64,000 nt of DNA from Stachybotrys elegans (GCA_020746835.1 JAGPNK010000022.1:310001-374000); one strand, 5' to 3'; positions 21,862-32,576 are shown, counted from the first letter of the stretch. Notes: generated by a model from the letters alone, not told the origin. Program-made: numbers and translations.

Positions 21862-23067
21862 GTGTGTTCATTATTGGGAATAGAGATGTGACAATCTCGC
21901 CAGCTGTTCATTATCTTTAGAAAAATTCATACTATTTCTGTAGCCCTAAAGTTATTGCCAACACAACTAGAGGCTTTGATCTGAGGTACATAAGATAGGA
22001 GTCTACAGTACCATTTGACATTCCGCGACCCTATAGTTATTATTCTCGTTTCTTTGAAGAGCCACTGAGATTAGATAATCGCAGACGGGAAGTATTCCGA
22101 GACCTCATGCGAGGTACTAGCAGTCAGCCACACTGTAGCTAGTGGAGACTGCTGTACTTAAAATAGCTACGCAATCCGTATACTTGCAATTACATCAATG
22201 TACATTACACTCGGATGCAACAGCCAATAGTGGCTGTTTCGGGTGGGTCCAATGGATGGGGTGGTTACAGTTTTGGACCCAGTGAGGTTTACTCTTGTAT
22301 CACAAAGTACCCAATTTAGGTTACAGAGAAAGATTGTAAGTGGAAAGAGGAACATAGTTTTGCACAAAACTGTATCAACTCCTGACTCCAAGTCATTTCA
22401 CCTGGTGCTAGGCATCCGTCCACTTTAGCATCAGGGTGTGGAAGAGTGGTATTGGGTCTAAATCGACACGGCGGTTCAGCAAATCCTGTATACCTATGGC
22501 CTTTTCCCATGTTGAGTGCAGCGTAGAGATATGGTAGGATGCATGAAATTATTTTAATTTACCGTTATTAGGTACATACATAATATATATAGCCACAGTA
22601 TACGAGTACCGGCTGTATAGTAGCCGTGATCTGCGTCAGCTTTTCACGAATACCGATACCAATGCGCTTTCTATACAAGCTAAAGATCCATAATGTGTCT
22701 GCTATCGTGTAAGATTATGCAAGTACTGAACCCACGTCTGGATATAAAATCCAATTCTGGCTCCTGAATATCACTGGGTCGGAACTCAGCGCTCAGATCC
22801 ACCCGTAATAGCCACTATTAGCTCTTGTAGTCGAGGGCAGTGTAATGGCAGATAGTCTCCACTGCGTTCTGGGAAAGGCGGATGTTTCAATTCAGTGATC
22901 TTCATCAGTTGCATTGGGTCGGGAAACATGAAATAAGCCATTACTGGTTGTTATACAATTGGACTATATTTAGCTCCTATCCACGTCTCTATGCACAACG
23001 ATAGAAAGGGTAACCATACAGCTTGCAATTTTACACCGGTTCTTTACATAGCACCTTGCTTTGTAAT
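21862..23067. other. intergenic, nothing recognised
   Basis: AT-leaning sequence with only short frames on both strands; no repeat or RNA gene recognised. Confidence 0.4.
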
Positions 23068-23424
23068 ATGCCGCCCAATCAACAGGGGCTTGAAAAGAAG
23101 AGGGACAGAAGCAGCGAAAACTTCAAAAAAAGATGGCGCACCTTTGCAAAAAATGGATTTCGTGTTCACAAGTTCTACCATGCCGACGTATATATCCTTC
23201 TGCGTCGTAAAGGGCAGATATATGAATTCAAATCTACCGAGCGAGCATGGCCGCTACAGCCCGAGGATATCGTATGCTTTATTGGCCTTTGTTTTAAGTG
23301 GCTTTGCTAACTATAGGGGCAGGAAAGTTGCTATCCAGTGCCTATTCAGATTACGGCAGCTACTATAGCTTCTCTGGGGGGAAAAGGGCAGTGCAATTCG
23401 GACGAAAAGAAATGTGTAACTTAG
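23068..23424 (+). CDS. short MADS-box-like (SRF-type) protein
   Basis: Two exons, 23068-23271 and 23317-23424, with a 45 bp intron (GTATGC donor, GCTAAC branch, TATAG acceptor), give 103 aa. Residues 10-65 resemble a MADS/SRF domain reduced to its core: basic NFKKRWRTFAKNGFRVHKFY followed by ADVYILLRRKGQIYEF. The exon 2 tail (YPVPIQITAATIASLG) is what commonly follows in small fungal MADS-like proteins. MADS domains bind CArG-type DNA as dimers. With no transactivation region it may be a competitor or dead copy. It converges on the chromo-like gene 95 bp downstream. Confidence 0.6.
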
Positions 23425-23519
23425 ATCATGATAAGCGATATTTGATCTCAGTAGCTTGCACAAAAACAAGAAAAGAAAAAGAAAAAGAACAGGTCTGTAA
23501 TACTTGTAGATGTAGAAGC

Positions 23520-23882
23520 CTATACCTGCTTTCCCATCGAAACTTCTTCACTTGTAGCGGTATTGAGGATTTCCTCTTCGCTAGCCTTTGCTTTTAACTT
23601 TCTTTCCTCCCAAGTTTTCAACATCTCTCGACTTAGGTTTTCCTTCGGCTCCAAAGTTTGTGCCCAGAATACTTTGAACTTCTTAACGCCATTATGTAAA
23701 ACTTCATCGACTACTTCCCCCTCCCACTCGAAATAGAAGAGGGGATTTCCATGAGGATCGAATTCGGTAAAGGTAGCATCTGGTATGTTCATGCCTAAGG
23801 CGGCATGGTCGTATGCATGACTCAGACTGGGCACGACTGAGCCAGATGCAGGTGCCGAGCTCCCCAGGTTAATAAAGGTCAT
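23520..23882 (-). CDS. small chromo-like domain protein
   Basis: ATG at 23880-23882 (the frame is open further upstream but without another ATG) gives 120 aa. Residues 50-95 resemble a chromodomain: FYFEWEGEVVDEVLHNG, then KKFKVFWAQTLEPKENLS, ending in the helix EMLKTWEERKLK. Chromodomains read methylated histone tails; this copy has one aromatic-rich strand and a charged C-terminal helix. Function beyond possible chromatin binding is unknown. It faces the MADS-like gene tail-to-tail. Confidence 0.55.
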   Translation of the reverse strand: MTFINLGSSAPASGSVVPSLSHAYDHAALGMNIPDATFTEFDPHGNPLFYFEWEGEVVDEVLHNGVKKFKVFWAQTLEPKENLSREMLKTWEERKLKAKASEEEILNTATSEEVSMGKQV

Positions 23883-24384
23883 TTTAGGTAAAGACAGAGA
23901 TATGGATAAAGGTTGACACGGCGCCCAAAATACCAAAGCAGGTAGGCACATGCGTTTATAACTGCTCAGCGAATGCTTGGTGCACTGTATGCTCCATTTT
24001 TCTTGAAGAGCCAGAAAGGGCCCCGTAAGCTTACAATGTGGATATGACCCCGGAGCCTAACACGGCGTCCTGCAATTAGCGGGTCACTATCTATTGCAAG
24101 TATCCCTTGCAGTTCATTACCTCCTTGAGCCAAAGAGCCAGAATCAGCTCTCCGGCTTTTGCAGGACATGCATTGCCACATCCAATATTCCACGCACGCG
24201 TGTACTTATGTACTTACATACAGTGTGCTGTAGTATATGTATTTTTATGTACTGTATATTGGATATGCATATGGAGCAGTCTGAAAATTCACTGCATATC
24301 ATCTACATGCAGCATACTAAATACAGCAGATTCAAGTCTAAACCAATCGCAGTCTTCTGAAAGAGGCTCTCTATAGAAAGAGAC
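23883..24384. other. intergenic, nothing recognised
   Basis: Contains short TATGTAC-type repeats at about 24200-24260; no gene supported. Confidence 0.35.
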
Positions 24385-24837
24385 CTACGGCAACTTTGCT
24401 AGTGAAGAATGTAAAATAATAGCTAAGCTACGACCAGTAACGACTGACAGCATAGTGGCAAGGATAGAAGTCTGAAAGATTGCAATACCCGCAACTGTTG
24501 CCAATAGTGTGTAAGGTTGCGTACTCAAACCCCCCTGCCAACCAAAAAATCGAAGGAAATTGTCGGTCTTGCCTCCAACTCGTACGCAAGCGGTCATAAA
24601 GATAGCGCTGCTGAGTAGTTTCCAGTGACTAAGGAGAGAGTATGTAATAGCTATCACAAAAACAGCAAAATAATGTTTCGAAAAATGAGAGAAATTGCGT
24701 GTCATACGTAGTTTCCAACTGATCAAGTTTACAGGAGTTGACATTTCCTTAATATCCAAAAGTTCAATGACCAATTCCAGGCTTTTCCGAAGATACGATG
24801 AAACTTTCAAAACGCTAATAAAGGTGTTTTCTGACAT
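24385..24837 (-). CDS. PRA1/Yip3-like prenylated Rab acceptor protein
   Basis: A single exon of 150 aa from ATG 24837. The order of features matches the PRA1 family: an amphipathic N-terminus (LLDIKEMSTPVNLISWKLR), the motif NFSHFSKHYFAVFVIAITYS, a first hydrophobic hairpin, a short polar loop (RVGGKTDNFLRFFGW) and a second hairpin (YTLLATVAGIAIFQTSILAT). PRA1 proteins sit in Golgi/ER membranes and bind prenylated Rab GTPases. Length is close to the family norm. The sequence is divergent, which suggests an accessory paralogue rather than the housekeeping copy. It is divergent from the Cdc25-like gene, with 286 bp between starts. Confidence 0.6.
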   Translation of the reverse strand: MSENTFISVLKVSSYLRKSLELVIELLDIKEMSTPVNLISWKLRMTRNFSHFSKHYFAVFVIAITYSLLSHWKLLSSAIFMTACVRVGGKTDNFLRFFGWQGGLSTQPYTLLATVAGIAIFQTSILATMLSVVTGRSLAIILHSSLAKLP

Positions 24838-25123
24838 GTTTGATGTGTAGTAAATCTTTCAGGCTTGACCGGGTATATGTAGACCATCCAAGTAGTAATC
24901 GATGTCGTGGTATTTATTTGTCACGAGGTTGACGTGGGAATATCCCGTCGTCCAAAACTAGCCTTGCCCAAGACCCACCCCTTCTCCAGCTACACCCGTA
25001 GTACCTACTAAGAACCTCGAACGAAGGACGGGTGCCATAATTGGCTCTTTAGGCTCGACCAGGCCGAGTATATCAAAACGGCTTTTGCGCGTTCCACTTC
25101 AGCAGTAGTGCATATGCATAAGT
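24838..25123. promoter_or_regulatory. shared upstream region of PRA1-like and Cdc25-like genes
   Basis: 286 bp separates two divergent start codons, so both promoters must lie here or overlap the genes. No clear TATA box on either side; no other motif identified. Confidence 0.3.
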
Positions 25124-25837
25124 ATGTACTTAACAGTAGTAAGTAAACTGCCTCTTCTGGTTTCTCAATCATTTCATCTTCAGCTTTCAATCCACGGTGC
25201 CATTATTCAATTCGAGGACGAATGCACACGAGCTCGTGGTGGGCAGCCTCCAAACGTCGGAATGTCGGAACTCGATGAGTGCTATGCCTACAAATTACCT
25301 CATACCAACAACGAAGATGATGTCTTCCCGCGAATTTCTCTGGAAACAATGTTCAACGTCATGAAAGGCAATTACCGAGGCAATTACGACCGATCTATAA
25401 TCGTTGACTGCCGATTCGACTACGAATACAAAGGTGGACACATCGACGGTGCTGTCAACTTTAGCCATGAAGAGTTGCTTATCAGCCACTTATTTTCGGC
25501 CCCTGCAGTTGGATGCACATTGTTGATCTTCCATTGCGAGTACTCAAAATTAAGGGCACCAACTATGGCATATCACATTAGAGCAAAGGATCGCAATGAA
25601 AACAGTGGACAATATCCAAAGCTTAGCTTTCCGGAAATGTACATCCTGGATGGAGGGTACAGCGCTTTCTTTAATCAGCACTTGGATAGCTGCACACCTA
25701 GAGGTTATGTTGGGATGGACGCTGAAGAGTATACAGCTGTACGAGACCTCGAGCTAGCTCGCATCCGGCGTGCCATAAAAGGTCGCTCTTACCACCTATT
25801 GGAAGCTTCCGCTGGAGCTTCGAGTCAACGTCGTTAA
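25124..25837 (+). CDS. stand-alone Cdc25/Mih1-like phosphatase (rhodanese-fold) domain
   Basis: A single frame of 237 aa. From about residue 60 it is a Cdc25 catalytic domain: FPRISLETMFNVMKGNY, then IIVDCRFDYEYKGGHIDGAV, then the active-site loop HCEYSKLR, a CX5R P-loop with its catalytic Cys and Arg intact, then LDGGYSAFF. Cdc25 enzymes remove inhibitory phosphates from cyclin-dependent kinases. Known fungal versions are much longer, with a large N-terminal regulatory region that is missing here; only about 60 unrelated residues precede the domain. The loop has Lys-Leu before Arg, and the family more often has Ala-His. It could be a deregulated enzyme, a substrate-binding decoy or a recent fragment. 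The start codon is uncertain. Confidence 0.75.
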   Translation: MYLTVVSKLPLLVSQSFHLQLSIHGAIIQFEDECTRARGGQPPNVGMSELDECYAYKLPHTNNEDDVFPRISLETMFNVMKGNYRGNYDRSIIVDCRFDYEYKGGHIDGAVNFSHEELLISHLFSAPAVGCTLLIFHCEYSKLRAPTMAYHIRAKDRNENSGQYPKLSFPEMYILDGGYSAFFNQHLDSCTPRGYVGMDAEEYTAVRDLELARIRRAIKGRSYHLLEASAGASSQRR

Positions 25838-26410
25838 TGATGGACTACGATATTGACTACTGCTGTACTAGGTATCTAGCTTTAACATACAAACTACAAC
25901 CTGCAGCTGCATTCTTCTTATTGTGATGCTCGATCTGGGAGCTCAAGGTTAAGGTTGGAGGGTGTAGTTTATCCAAAGCCCCCCAAAGACTCCCTAGAGA
26001 TGAATCGCGCGTTTAAAAGCGGAAATATTGAATAAATAATGGTAATATGAAGTTTATGTGGGATTTGTCACATGTGCCCCAATGTGATTTAGACCGGTAA
26101 CTTTAAGGGGGCCCCTTGGACGATAAAGACGATATCAAATCAATAGGTGACGCTATGCAAGGAAATCCGTGACACTAGTGAATGAAGAACCAAAGTACTT
26201 CTGAACGGTGGAGAAAATAATAACAAGACTATTCAAGCTGACTATATAGGATACCTGAGTAAATGACATGACAGTGTGGCGAGCCACACTGTGTAGTGAG
26301 CTAAAATGTAGGTACTTAGTCTTTAACTGAATCTTGACTTTGCCGACAGCGCTGTTACTTTAAACCACTTGGAATCTAGGATTTAAACACTCTGTATCTC
26401 CTTAGGTTAC
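25838..26410. other. intergenic; one small perfect hairpin
   Basis: CAGTGTGGC and its inverse, separated by two bases, form a 9-bp hairpin at about 26272-26292. No gene supported. Confidence 0.3.
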
Positions 26411-26558
26411 CTGCGTCCGACACGAAGTACAAGATGTCTTGGCCGCGAGCGTGAGCAACGCCGTTTGCAACGTAAAAGCCCTTTTCGGCGATGTGGTGGC
26501 AGCGGCCTGTTTTGGAGTCACAGTATGTGAGGCTGCTGCCGCCAGTGCAGATGATGGC
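26411..26558 (-). pseudogene. possible fragment of an SMP-30/lactonase-like beta-propeller gene
   Basis: 49 codons read TGGSSLTYCDSKTGRCHHIA and GFYVANGVAHARGQDILYFV, which resembles the 'ANGVA...LYV.D' strand signature of SMP-30/strictosidine-synthase-like propellers. The frame is preceded by a TAG and followed by a GTAACC with nothing convincing after it. No start or further domain is visible, so at best this is an exon-sized remnant. Confidence 0.3.
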
Positions 26559-27035
26559 CTATATACGGGCTACGCTCTAACCATTTTGGTTTCCAGTGAC
26601 TGACCAACAGCATGAGAACAAAATGCCTACCTCTTTTGACATAGGAGTATCACATACTAATAGGTACTTAGCAAAAGCCTAGGAGCTAATACTAGTGGCA
26701 TCCAAGGGTCTCTCCTTGGCTTGATACGACCGTGGTGGCTAAAATCTAGTTGGCCATCTCTTGAATATGCCGGGATAAGCCACTAGCTCGGATGGATATT
26801 TCCTCCACTCAAGTCAAGATCATCAGCACATGAGTGTATTCCTACTTTACTCATCCGTACTCAGTCTCGCCTGATACCACCTTACAGGATCGCTGTGTTG
26901 CTAGGACAGACAGCGGATGCCTAGACGCGGGGTAACGCAAGCCCAAACAATCCCCACTTTTCCACGAATGCCCTCCTATTGACAATAACCTCAACGCAGT
27001 CTCATTCTCCTGGAGCATTGATCGAGGATTCCGCC
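26559..27035. other. upstream region of the HET gene
   Basis: No gene recognised. The frame of the HET gene is open to 26979, but only non-ATG triplets precede the ATG at 27036. Confidence 0.35.
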
Positions 27036-29090
27036 ATGCCAGAAATGGATGACAAGGGTAGTTCTCTATCCAGAATTGCGCGCCAGCAAAACGACTCTAT
27101 TGTGTCTCTCCTCATCGATATTGTGAGGAACACAGAGAAGACCCACAACAGAGTCTGGAGCTTTCTTGAGAATCTTGAGTGCCTACGCCTCCCGCAGCAC
27201 CTAGGTGGACAGGAATTTTGTGCTAAAGTCAACCGGGAGATGGTCGACGCTAGGCAGTTTCGTCGCTATGTGGCCTTGTCGTACACATGGGAACCATCAA
27301 AGCACGAACCCAGCTCAGACAAGTTCTATCACGTCCAGGAACCGCGCGACCAGCAGCACAAGCCCTCCGAGGTTCGAGACTGTGTTCTTAACCGCATTTT
27401 TAACTATATGCGAAGCATAGGCGTTGACCTTTTATGGATTGATCGGCACTGCATCGTTCAGGACAGAAAGGGCTGCGAAGATCCTGTCTGCCGACGCCAT
27501 GAGTGGTGCATCCAAAAGCGCGAGGGTCTGGCAGTCATGGACCAGGTCTACAAGCTGAGTGACTATCCTGTTGGGTTGCTAGGAAGGCCGATCAAGTCCG
27601 CCTGGGAGCTGAGTCTCCTCGCAAATATCCTTCTGGGCAGGTTCACCGAAGGCGATGGGGACCGGCTCTATTTGTCACGCAAGAAAAGCTGGCAGCAGGT
27701 GTGTGTAGCTGTCGATCTACTGCGCCGAATCACCAGTGACGATTGGTGGACGCGTGGCTGGATTTTCCAGGAGAATTATAGAGGGGGTACCAATATGAAG
27801 CTCCTTATCAAACACCCCGCAAAGCTCGAACATCAGAAGCGGCGGTATCTCAAAGAAGACGAGCGAAACCCCTCTGGTATCCCGGTATTTGGGGAGGTTG
27901 ATGGTGAGCTGTGTATCCGCTCAATCGATTTCCATGAGCAGGCCACACGTCTCTGTTTGGCGTGTCAGCAATGCAGCGGCAGATATCGAGGTCGCTCCAC
28001 TCCAGCGGCAATGGCGAGAATGAGCAGGACGATAACAAGGATACTTCATCGGGCAGGAAAATACACGCTTCTACTCAAATCGTCAGAACCATTGACGCCA
28101 CGGATCGTTGCCGACATCGACAGGCGACAGATGCATAAGCACTGGGACAAGCCTGACATCATTGCCAACTGTTGCGGCTACGCAACTCGACTAAATACAG
28201 AGCAACTAAAGACACGCAAAGTTAGTCTGAGCTTGTCTATTCTTGCGCAGTGCTTACTCAACGGCGAGGTCCTACATAACGGCCGTCAGCCAGACCCCAA
28301 GGCAGCCGACCTAACTGTCCCGCAATACCTACAGCGGGCTGTTTTCGCTAGCTTCTACAGCAAGACGATCCGACAGAGTCTAACATTTAACAAAAGCTGT
28401 CGCTTCTTCAGACCGACCCTCACTGAAGCCGGTATCCGAACTAGTGGCCATTTGTGGAAACTTTGCAAGACCATCGATACCAGCGGCTGGCCGGACGGCG
28501 GCATGTGGGTGGATGACCTTGACGGGAAACTTCAGCCAATTCAGCGAAGGCGGCTTGCATATTTCGTGGAGGTGCTAGAAGAGGAGGGCCATCGAGATCT
28601 TGCCACCACTTTCAGTACCTACCTCTCAAAGGACGCGCGACGTGCCAATATCCCGTACGGATGCCTGTCGTTTACCGAGCGTTATATGCTCACTATGGCA
28701 GGGGAGCTCGACCGCGCAATTGAACGGGGTGACCAGCTGATACTCGGGTCTCTTTGGAACCTACACAGCTCTTACAGCCCCTACATGGCCGTCTTCATCT
28801 GGAAGGACAGGAGCGCGAAATCATTCACAAGGGGCAGCTATGGTATTAGCGATTCCTTTGCATTCACGGCCTCCTGCCCGGAAAAGAGCTCTGATGAATT
28901 TGACCTCAATGATCTCGACCGACATGTCTCCTTTGAGGTCGACATCGATGGGCCCGTTCAAGATCACAACGAGCTAGTCCCAAAGCTGAAAATCAGGCGG
29001 TGGCTTCCAGGGCTGTGTTTCTTTGAGGGGGAGGGGAGAGATAAGGCTTTCTTTCCGTGGCCGAGCGATTTGACGAGAATCATCCCCTGA
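27036..29090 (+). CDS. HET-domain heterokaryon-incompatibility-type protein
   Basis: Intronless, 684 aa from the first ATG (27036). The HET domain is recognisable by its three motifs in order: RRYVALSYTWEPSKHE (about residues 76-91), GVDLLWIDRHCIVQD (about 128-142) and DDWWTRGWIFQENY (about 233-246). The remainder, about 440 residues, is a helical C-terminal region typical of large HET proteins, ending in LPGLCFFEGEGRDKAFF. HET domains are related to TIR domains and trigger regulated cell death when a fungus meets a non-self partner. Usually they are activated by NLRs or partner proteins, and several NLR genes lie on both sides here. The conserved Asn of the second motif (usually W.D..CI.Q) is replaced by Arg-His (WIDRHCIVQ). 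The gene looks intact. Confidence 0.85.
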   Translation: MPEMDDKGSSLSRIARQQNDSIVSLLIDIVRNTEKTHNRVWSFLENLECLRLPQHLGGQEFCAKVNREMVDARQFRRYVALSYTWEPSKHEPSSDKFYHVQEPRDQQHKPSEVRDCVLNRIFNYMRSIGVDLLWIDRHCIVQDRKGCEDPVCRRHEWCIQKREGLAVMDQVYKLSDYPVGLLGRPIKSAWELSLLANILLGRFTEGDGDRLYLSRKKSWQQVCVAVDLLRRITSDDWWTRGWIFQENYRGGTNMKLLIKHPAKLEHQKRRYLKEDERNPSGIPVFGEVDGELCIRSIDFHEQATRLCLACQQCSGRYRGRSTPAAMARMSRTITRILHRAGKYTLLLKSSEPLTPRIVADIDRRQMHKHWDKPDIIANCCGYATRLNTEQLKTRKVSLSLSILAQCLLNGEVLHNGRQPDPKAADLTVPQYLQRAVFASFYSKTIRQSLTFNKSCRFFRPTLTEAGIRTSGHLWKLCKTIDTSGWPDGGMWVDDLDGKLQPIQRRRLAYFVEVLEEEGHRDLATTFSTYLSKDARRANIPYGCLSFTERYMLTMAGELDRAIERGDQLILGSLWNLHSSYSPYMAVFIWKDRSAKSFTRGSYGISDSFAFTASCPEKSSDEFDLNDLDRHVSFEVDIDGPVQDHNELVPKLKIRRWLPGLCFFEGEGRDKAFFPWPSDLTRIIP

Positions 29091-30011
29091 AAGACTGCGC
29101 CTTACAGGCAGCAAGAGACACCTGCGGATCGATCTTGGGACTCGGCCGTTACGGCACGGTCTGTTGCGATCGGGTAAAGTTATTTAGACGTGGTTAGCCC
29201 ACGCTGTCTGTACATGGATGACCATCGCACTCCTTGGCATCATTGCTGTCTTTATAGTTGCTTCCTTCTTTATTGGGTGGCCTTATTTATTCATCGACCC
29301 GAGCACTGTGGCTGAGCCGATGCATTAAGGAGCAGGCAGTTAAGCTCGGTGTAGCACATCTAGGTTGGTGGGAATCCGAGTTGGATGCTAATGATGCTGG
29401 TCATCTCGTTTTGGGCGAGTTCTCTAGAAATCGCGAGAGGACTAAGGTGCTCCCGGAAAGTTAGGCCATCGATTTCACATTGCAAGTGGGAATTGAATGA
29501 TACATGAATACTGTATTTTGTGTATGGATCAGGTTTAAGAACGTAAACCCAATCATTATGTGAGAAATTGTGGGGCTCAACTCCCGGGAGTGGTATCCAT
29601 GGCAATCCATGAGCCATACAGCCATTATCGGGCCAAGGTGACTGCCCTTTGTTCGGCAAGCGGTGAGGCTTCTTTTCACGGCACCATTACACAAATTACA
29701 TGAAAAAGAGCCTCAGGTTCAGGGTCAATGGGTCTCCATGCAGCCAGCCGTAGGATCTAAAGTTAGCCCAATAGCCAACGATGATCCTGTTCTGTCCCTG
29801 CTTCAACTTCCCAGGAAAGTCAAAGCAGGGACAGAACAAGAGGCATAAGAGATGCCTTACGACGGTACTCATTCCGGTCATTTTCCATCCTCAGGTGCAG
29901 CCAAGGGATCACAAAGTAAGGAAAGACCTATAGAGACCACGGCATCCCCCAAGCTGGAGAGGGGACTGCCTTCCCTTCTTCCCTCTTTCCATCCTTCTTC
30001 TCGAGCTCAAT
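29091..30011. other. intergenic with a hairpin
   Basis: No gene supported. Holds the 16-bp inverted repeat at 29788-29838 described separately. Confidence 0.35.
29788..29838. repeat. perfect 16-bp inverted repeat (hairpin)
   Basis: TGTTCTGTCCCTGCTT at 29788-29803 and its exact complement at 29823-29838 are separated by 19 bases. It lies about 170 bp upstream of the Ulp1-like relic. Could be a small hairpin RNA, a transposon footprint or a regulatory palindrome. Confidence 0.6.
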
Positions 30012-32296
30012 ATGATTTCTGGGCGTCACAACGCCACGATTTCTGCCAGCGAAGAGTCAATCACAGCCCCTGAATCTCAGCCAAACAATCCAGACTCGCG
30101 GCCACGAAAGAGGCGGTACTATTTCAATGCCTTACGAGGATGACTTGAAGCAGGCAGAATCTGCACTCAGTTCTCTGCCGAGCCGTCTCCGCGTTCCTCT
30201 TGTTATTCGCAGCATCCTCCGGGCCAGGGATGATGCTGAGAAGCTCAACATCGAAAACAAGTTAGCCCTGGCCCCCCTCTCCAGTACTGAAAAACGTTAC
30301 TTGAAGTTCTTTGGCTCCGGCCTTCGCCACAACTGCGATCTGCTCAATGCAGGGTCGGACCAGGCCATTGAGAAGACAGGCATCAACTGCGAGCAGGGTA
30401 GTGAGGGGCTGGACGAAAGAAACAGAGTGGCGCACTGCGATATCGGCCCTAGATGCGGTACTGAAAACTGCGACATCGAGGTCAAGAACAGCGACAGAAT
30501 ACCTAGCGCACAACCTTTGCAGAATGATGACAGGACCAATACACCGCTCATGCGGTCAGCATGTAAACGTCCAGGTGGAAAATATTCGCTCACAACAGAA
30601 GCTGAAGGGTTGAACGCGCGATTTCATGGCGCTAACTGCACTGCAGCTTCCCGAGCAGGTACTCCGAGTGTCGAGGATCCCAAGGGAGGTTGGGTCGGCT
30701 TGGCTACTTCTGCTACCATCCAGAGTTATACCTTTGTGGCAACCAGCATCGAAGCCATGAATCCTGAGGCAACACCTTCCCCAACTGGTCTAGGAGGAAT
30801 CAATAAACAGATGGAAGACCGTGAAGAAGTCTGCTCACTTCTCATCAACCAAGACATTGCCGACTTCATCAACGACAGCTACGATCAAATTCGGCCCTTC
30901 AGTGCCGCGAGAAACTCGCCACGGGATGGTCAGGCGGCTCACAGTGGATTTCTCTGGTGGAGGCCGGATACGGCGAGCGAGACAAGGGCTCAATCCGCTA
31001 CGCATTAACCGCGATAGCCTTTAGCCAGCGGCATGCCTCTCAAGTACAGGCAATGTGTGGTGTGCCGGCATCTACAGCGGCGAAAGAAGTCTCTGGACGG
31101 ATGCTTGGGCCTAAGCCTGCAGATAATGCAGTCGCGAAAGAAACGGGAACAACGTCGCAAAAGTCTTGGGACCCATTTGACTTGCGGAAGGAAGTGGTCT
31201 CTATTGGTGGCTAAGTTGGTTTTGGAATATTGCTGAAAAACGCATGGTAAGTTTGAGATATGATTGTTAGGGTAGCCAACTAACTGATGGCAGGCGACTT
31301 GCAAGTCTCGGGAGTCAGCGTTGCGGAATTTGGTCGAGCAACTTCAAGGGATACCTAAGAAGATGGCTGTCCTAAAACCCCTGACGGACCAGATGACACT
31401 CTTTATGAAAACTGGAAGGACAGACCAAATGAAGTTTCATCACGACATGGAGAAAGAAGATTTACCAAAATTAGAGTTGGACTTGGTTAATACACGGTTC
31501 GAGCTTGACATCCTTCTCCGGCAAGTGCAAGGCTTAAGCGTTGATAGGCTCTCGGTCAAAGGCAGCAACTACAGCTTCGGAATCGACTCGCTTCGAAGAC
31601 TGGGTGTAAGGCGGTGGTTGAATGACGAGGTTATTCTAGCATGCCTATGTCTGTTGACAGACTAGGTTGTGTATGGGTTGGCTTCTCTATCTCACTGTAC
31701 CAGCAGTCTCAACCACAGAACCCAGTGCCTCGCCGTTTTGAAAGAGCTACATAGCAGATGGCAGAGTGGCACAACGAGACAGCAAAGACTGGTCCTCTAG
31801 TGTGCTTCTTCCCGCTCTTCCAGCGCCAGAACCACTTCAGCCTGCTGAAGATTAATGAACGGGATATGTACTTTTATCACTATGACTCAATGAGTCGAGG
31901 AGATAATGCTATCTTCGAGGTCTGTAATGGAATGCAACTCCAACAAAACAGGAGCTAACTTATTGGCAGGCAGCGTGTGAAATGGAGTTTCCCCAGCTTC
32001 GATACTGTAAAAACGAGGTTCAGCTTCAGCATTTACATTCCATAATGTTTCTTAGTTATGTACATTTGGGCCCCCTCGCAGTGTGTGGTACAAGGCCCGG
32101 AAGTTTCAATGTCCATGGAAGCGTAACCAGGAGTCAATTTTGGACCGGTGCCAGAATGAGTCGCGACCCAGAAAATGTACCACTGGTAAATCTGGGCTTT
32201 CCCACTCCCTTCACAACTCTTCGACAGACAGGAGAAGATTCTAAAATCCTTGACATAGCCTCTCAACTGACCCGATCCCAGCAAAACCAGAATTGA
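30012..32296 (+). pseudogene. Ulp1/C48-type cysteine protease gene, multiply broken
   Basis: Segments of one protein are readable in shifting frames: an N-terminus RPRKRRYYFN from ATG 30012; then after a shift YEDDLKQAESALSSLPSRLR from 30129; another shift near 30905 into WISLVEAGYGERDKGSIRYA; an intron-like GTAAGT...GGCAG near 31246-31294; then LRNLVEQLQGIPKKM onward to RRWLNDEVILACLCLL; a shift at about 31658 to RLGCVWVGFSI; an in-frame TAG at 31755; and HFSLLKINERDMYFYHYDSM, which carries the His and Asp of the catalytic triad. The Gln and Cys expected further on (Q...CG) are absent. These proteases remove SUMO-like modifiers and are often dispersed in fungal accessory DNA. At least three frameshifts, one nonsense codon and loss of the nucleophile make it dead. 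Confidence 0.75.
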
Positions 32297-32576
32297 TACT
32301 TACAATAAGCTTCTGAGATGGGGCTATACTTAAAGTCAAGCGTTACCGGTACACGAGGCCTCCATCAATGTTCAGACAACTCGGACGATAATCCACCCCA
32401 AAAGCATAGTAGCTGGCTGGAGAGCAAAAAGCCACTTGATATAGCCGGGAGAGTCTAAGCATGCCATAACATGAAGAATAGTAGACTAGAACAGATAGTT
32501 TTTTGAATTGCCGCTATATACGTGTTGTTAGAAATAGAAACATAACTAGTCTACAGCAACCTCACCCAGTTGCTTT
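32297..32576. other. AT-rich intergenic spacer
   Basis: Short AT-leaning stretch between the protease relic and the 3' end of the convergent receptor gene; nothing recognised. Confidence 0.35.
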
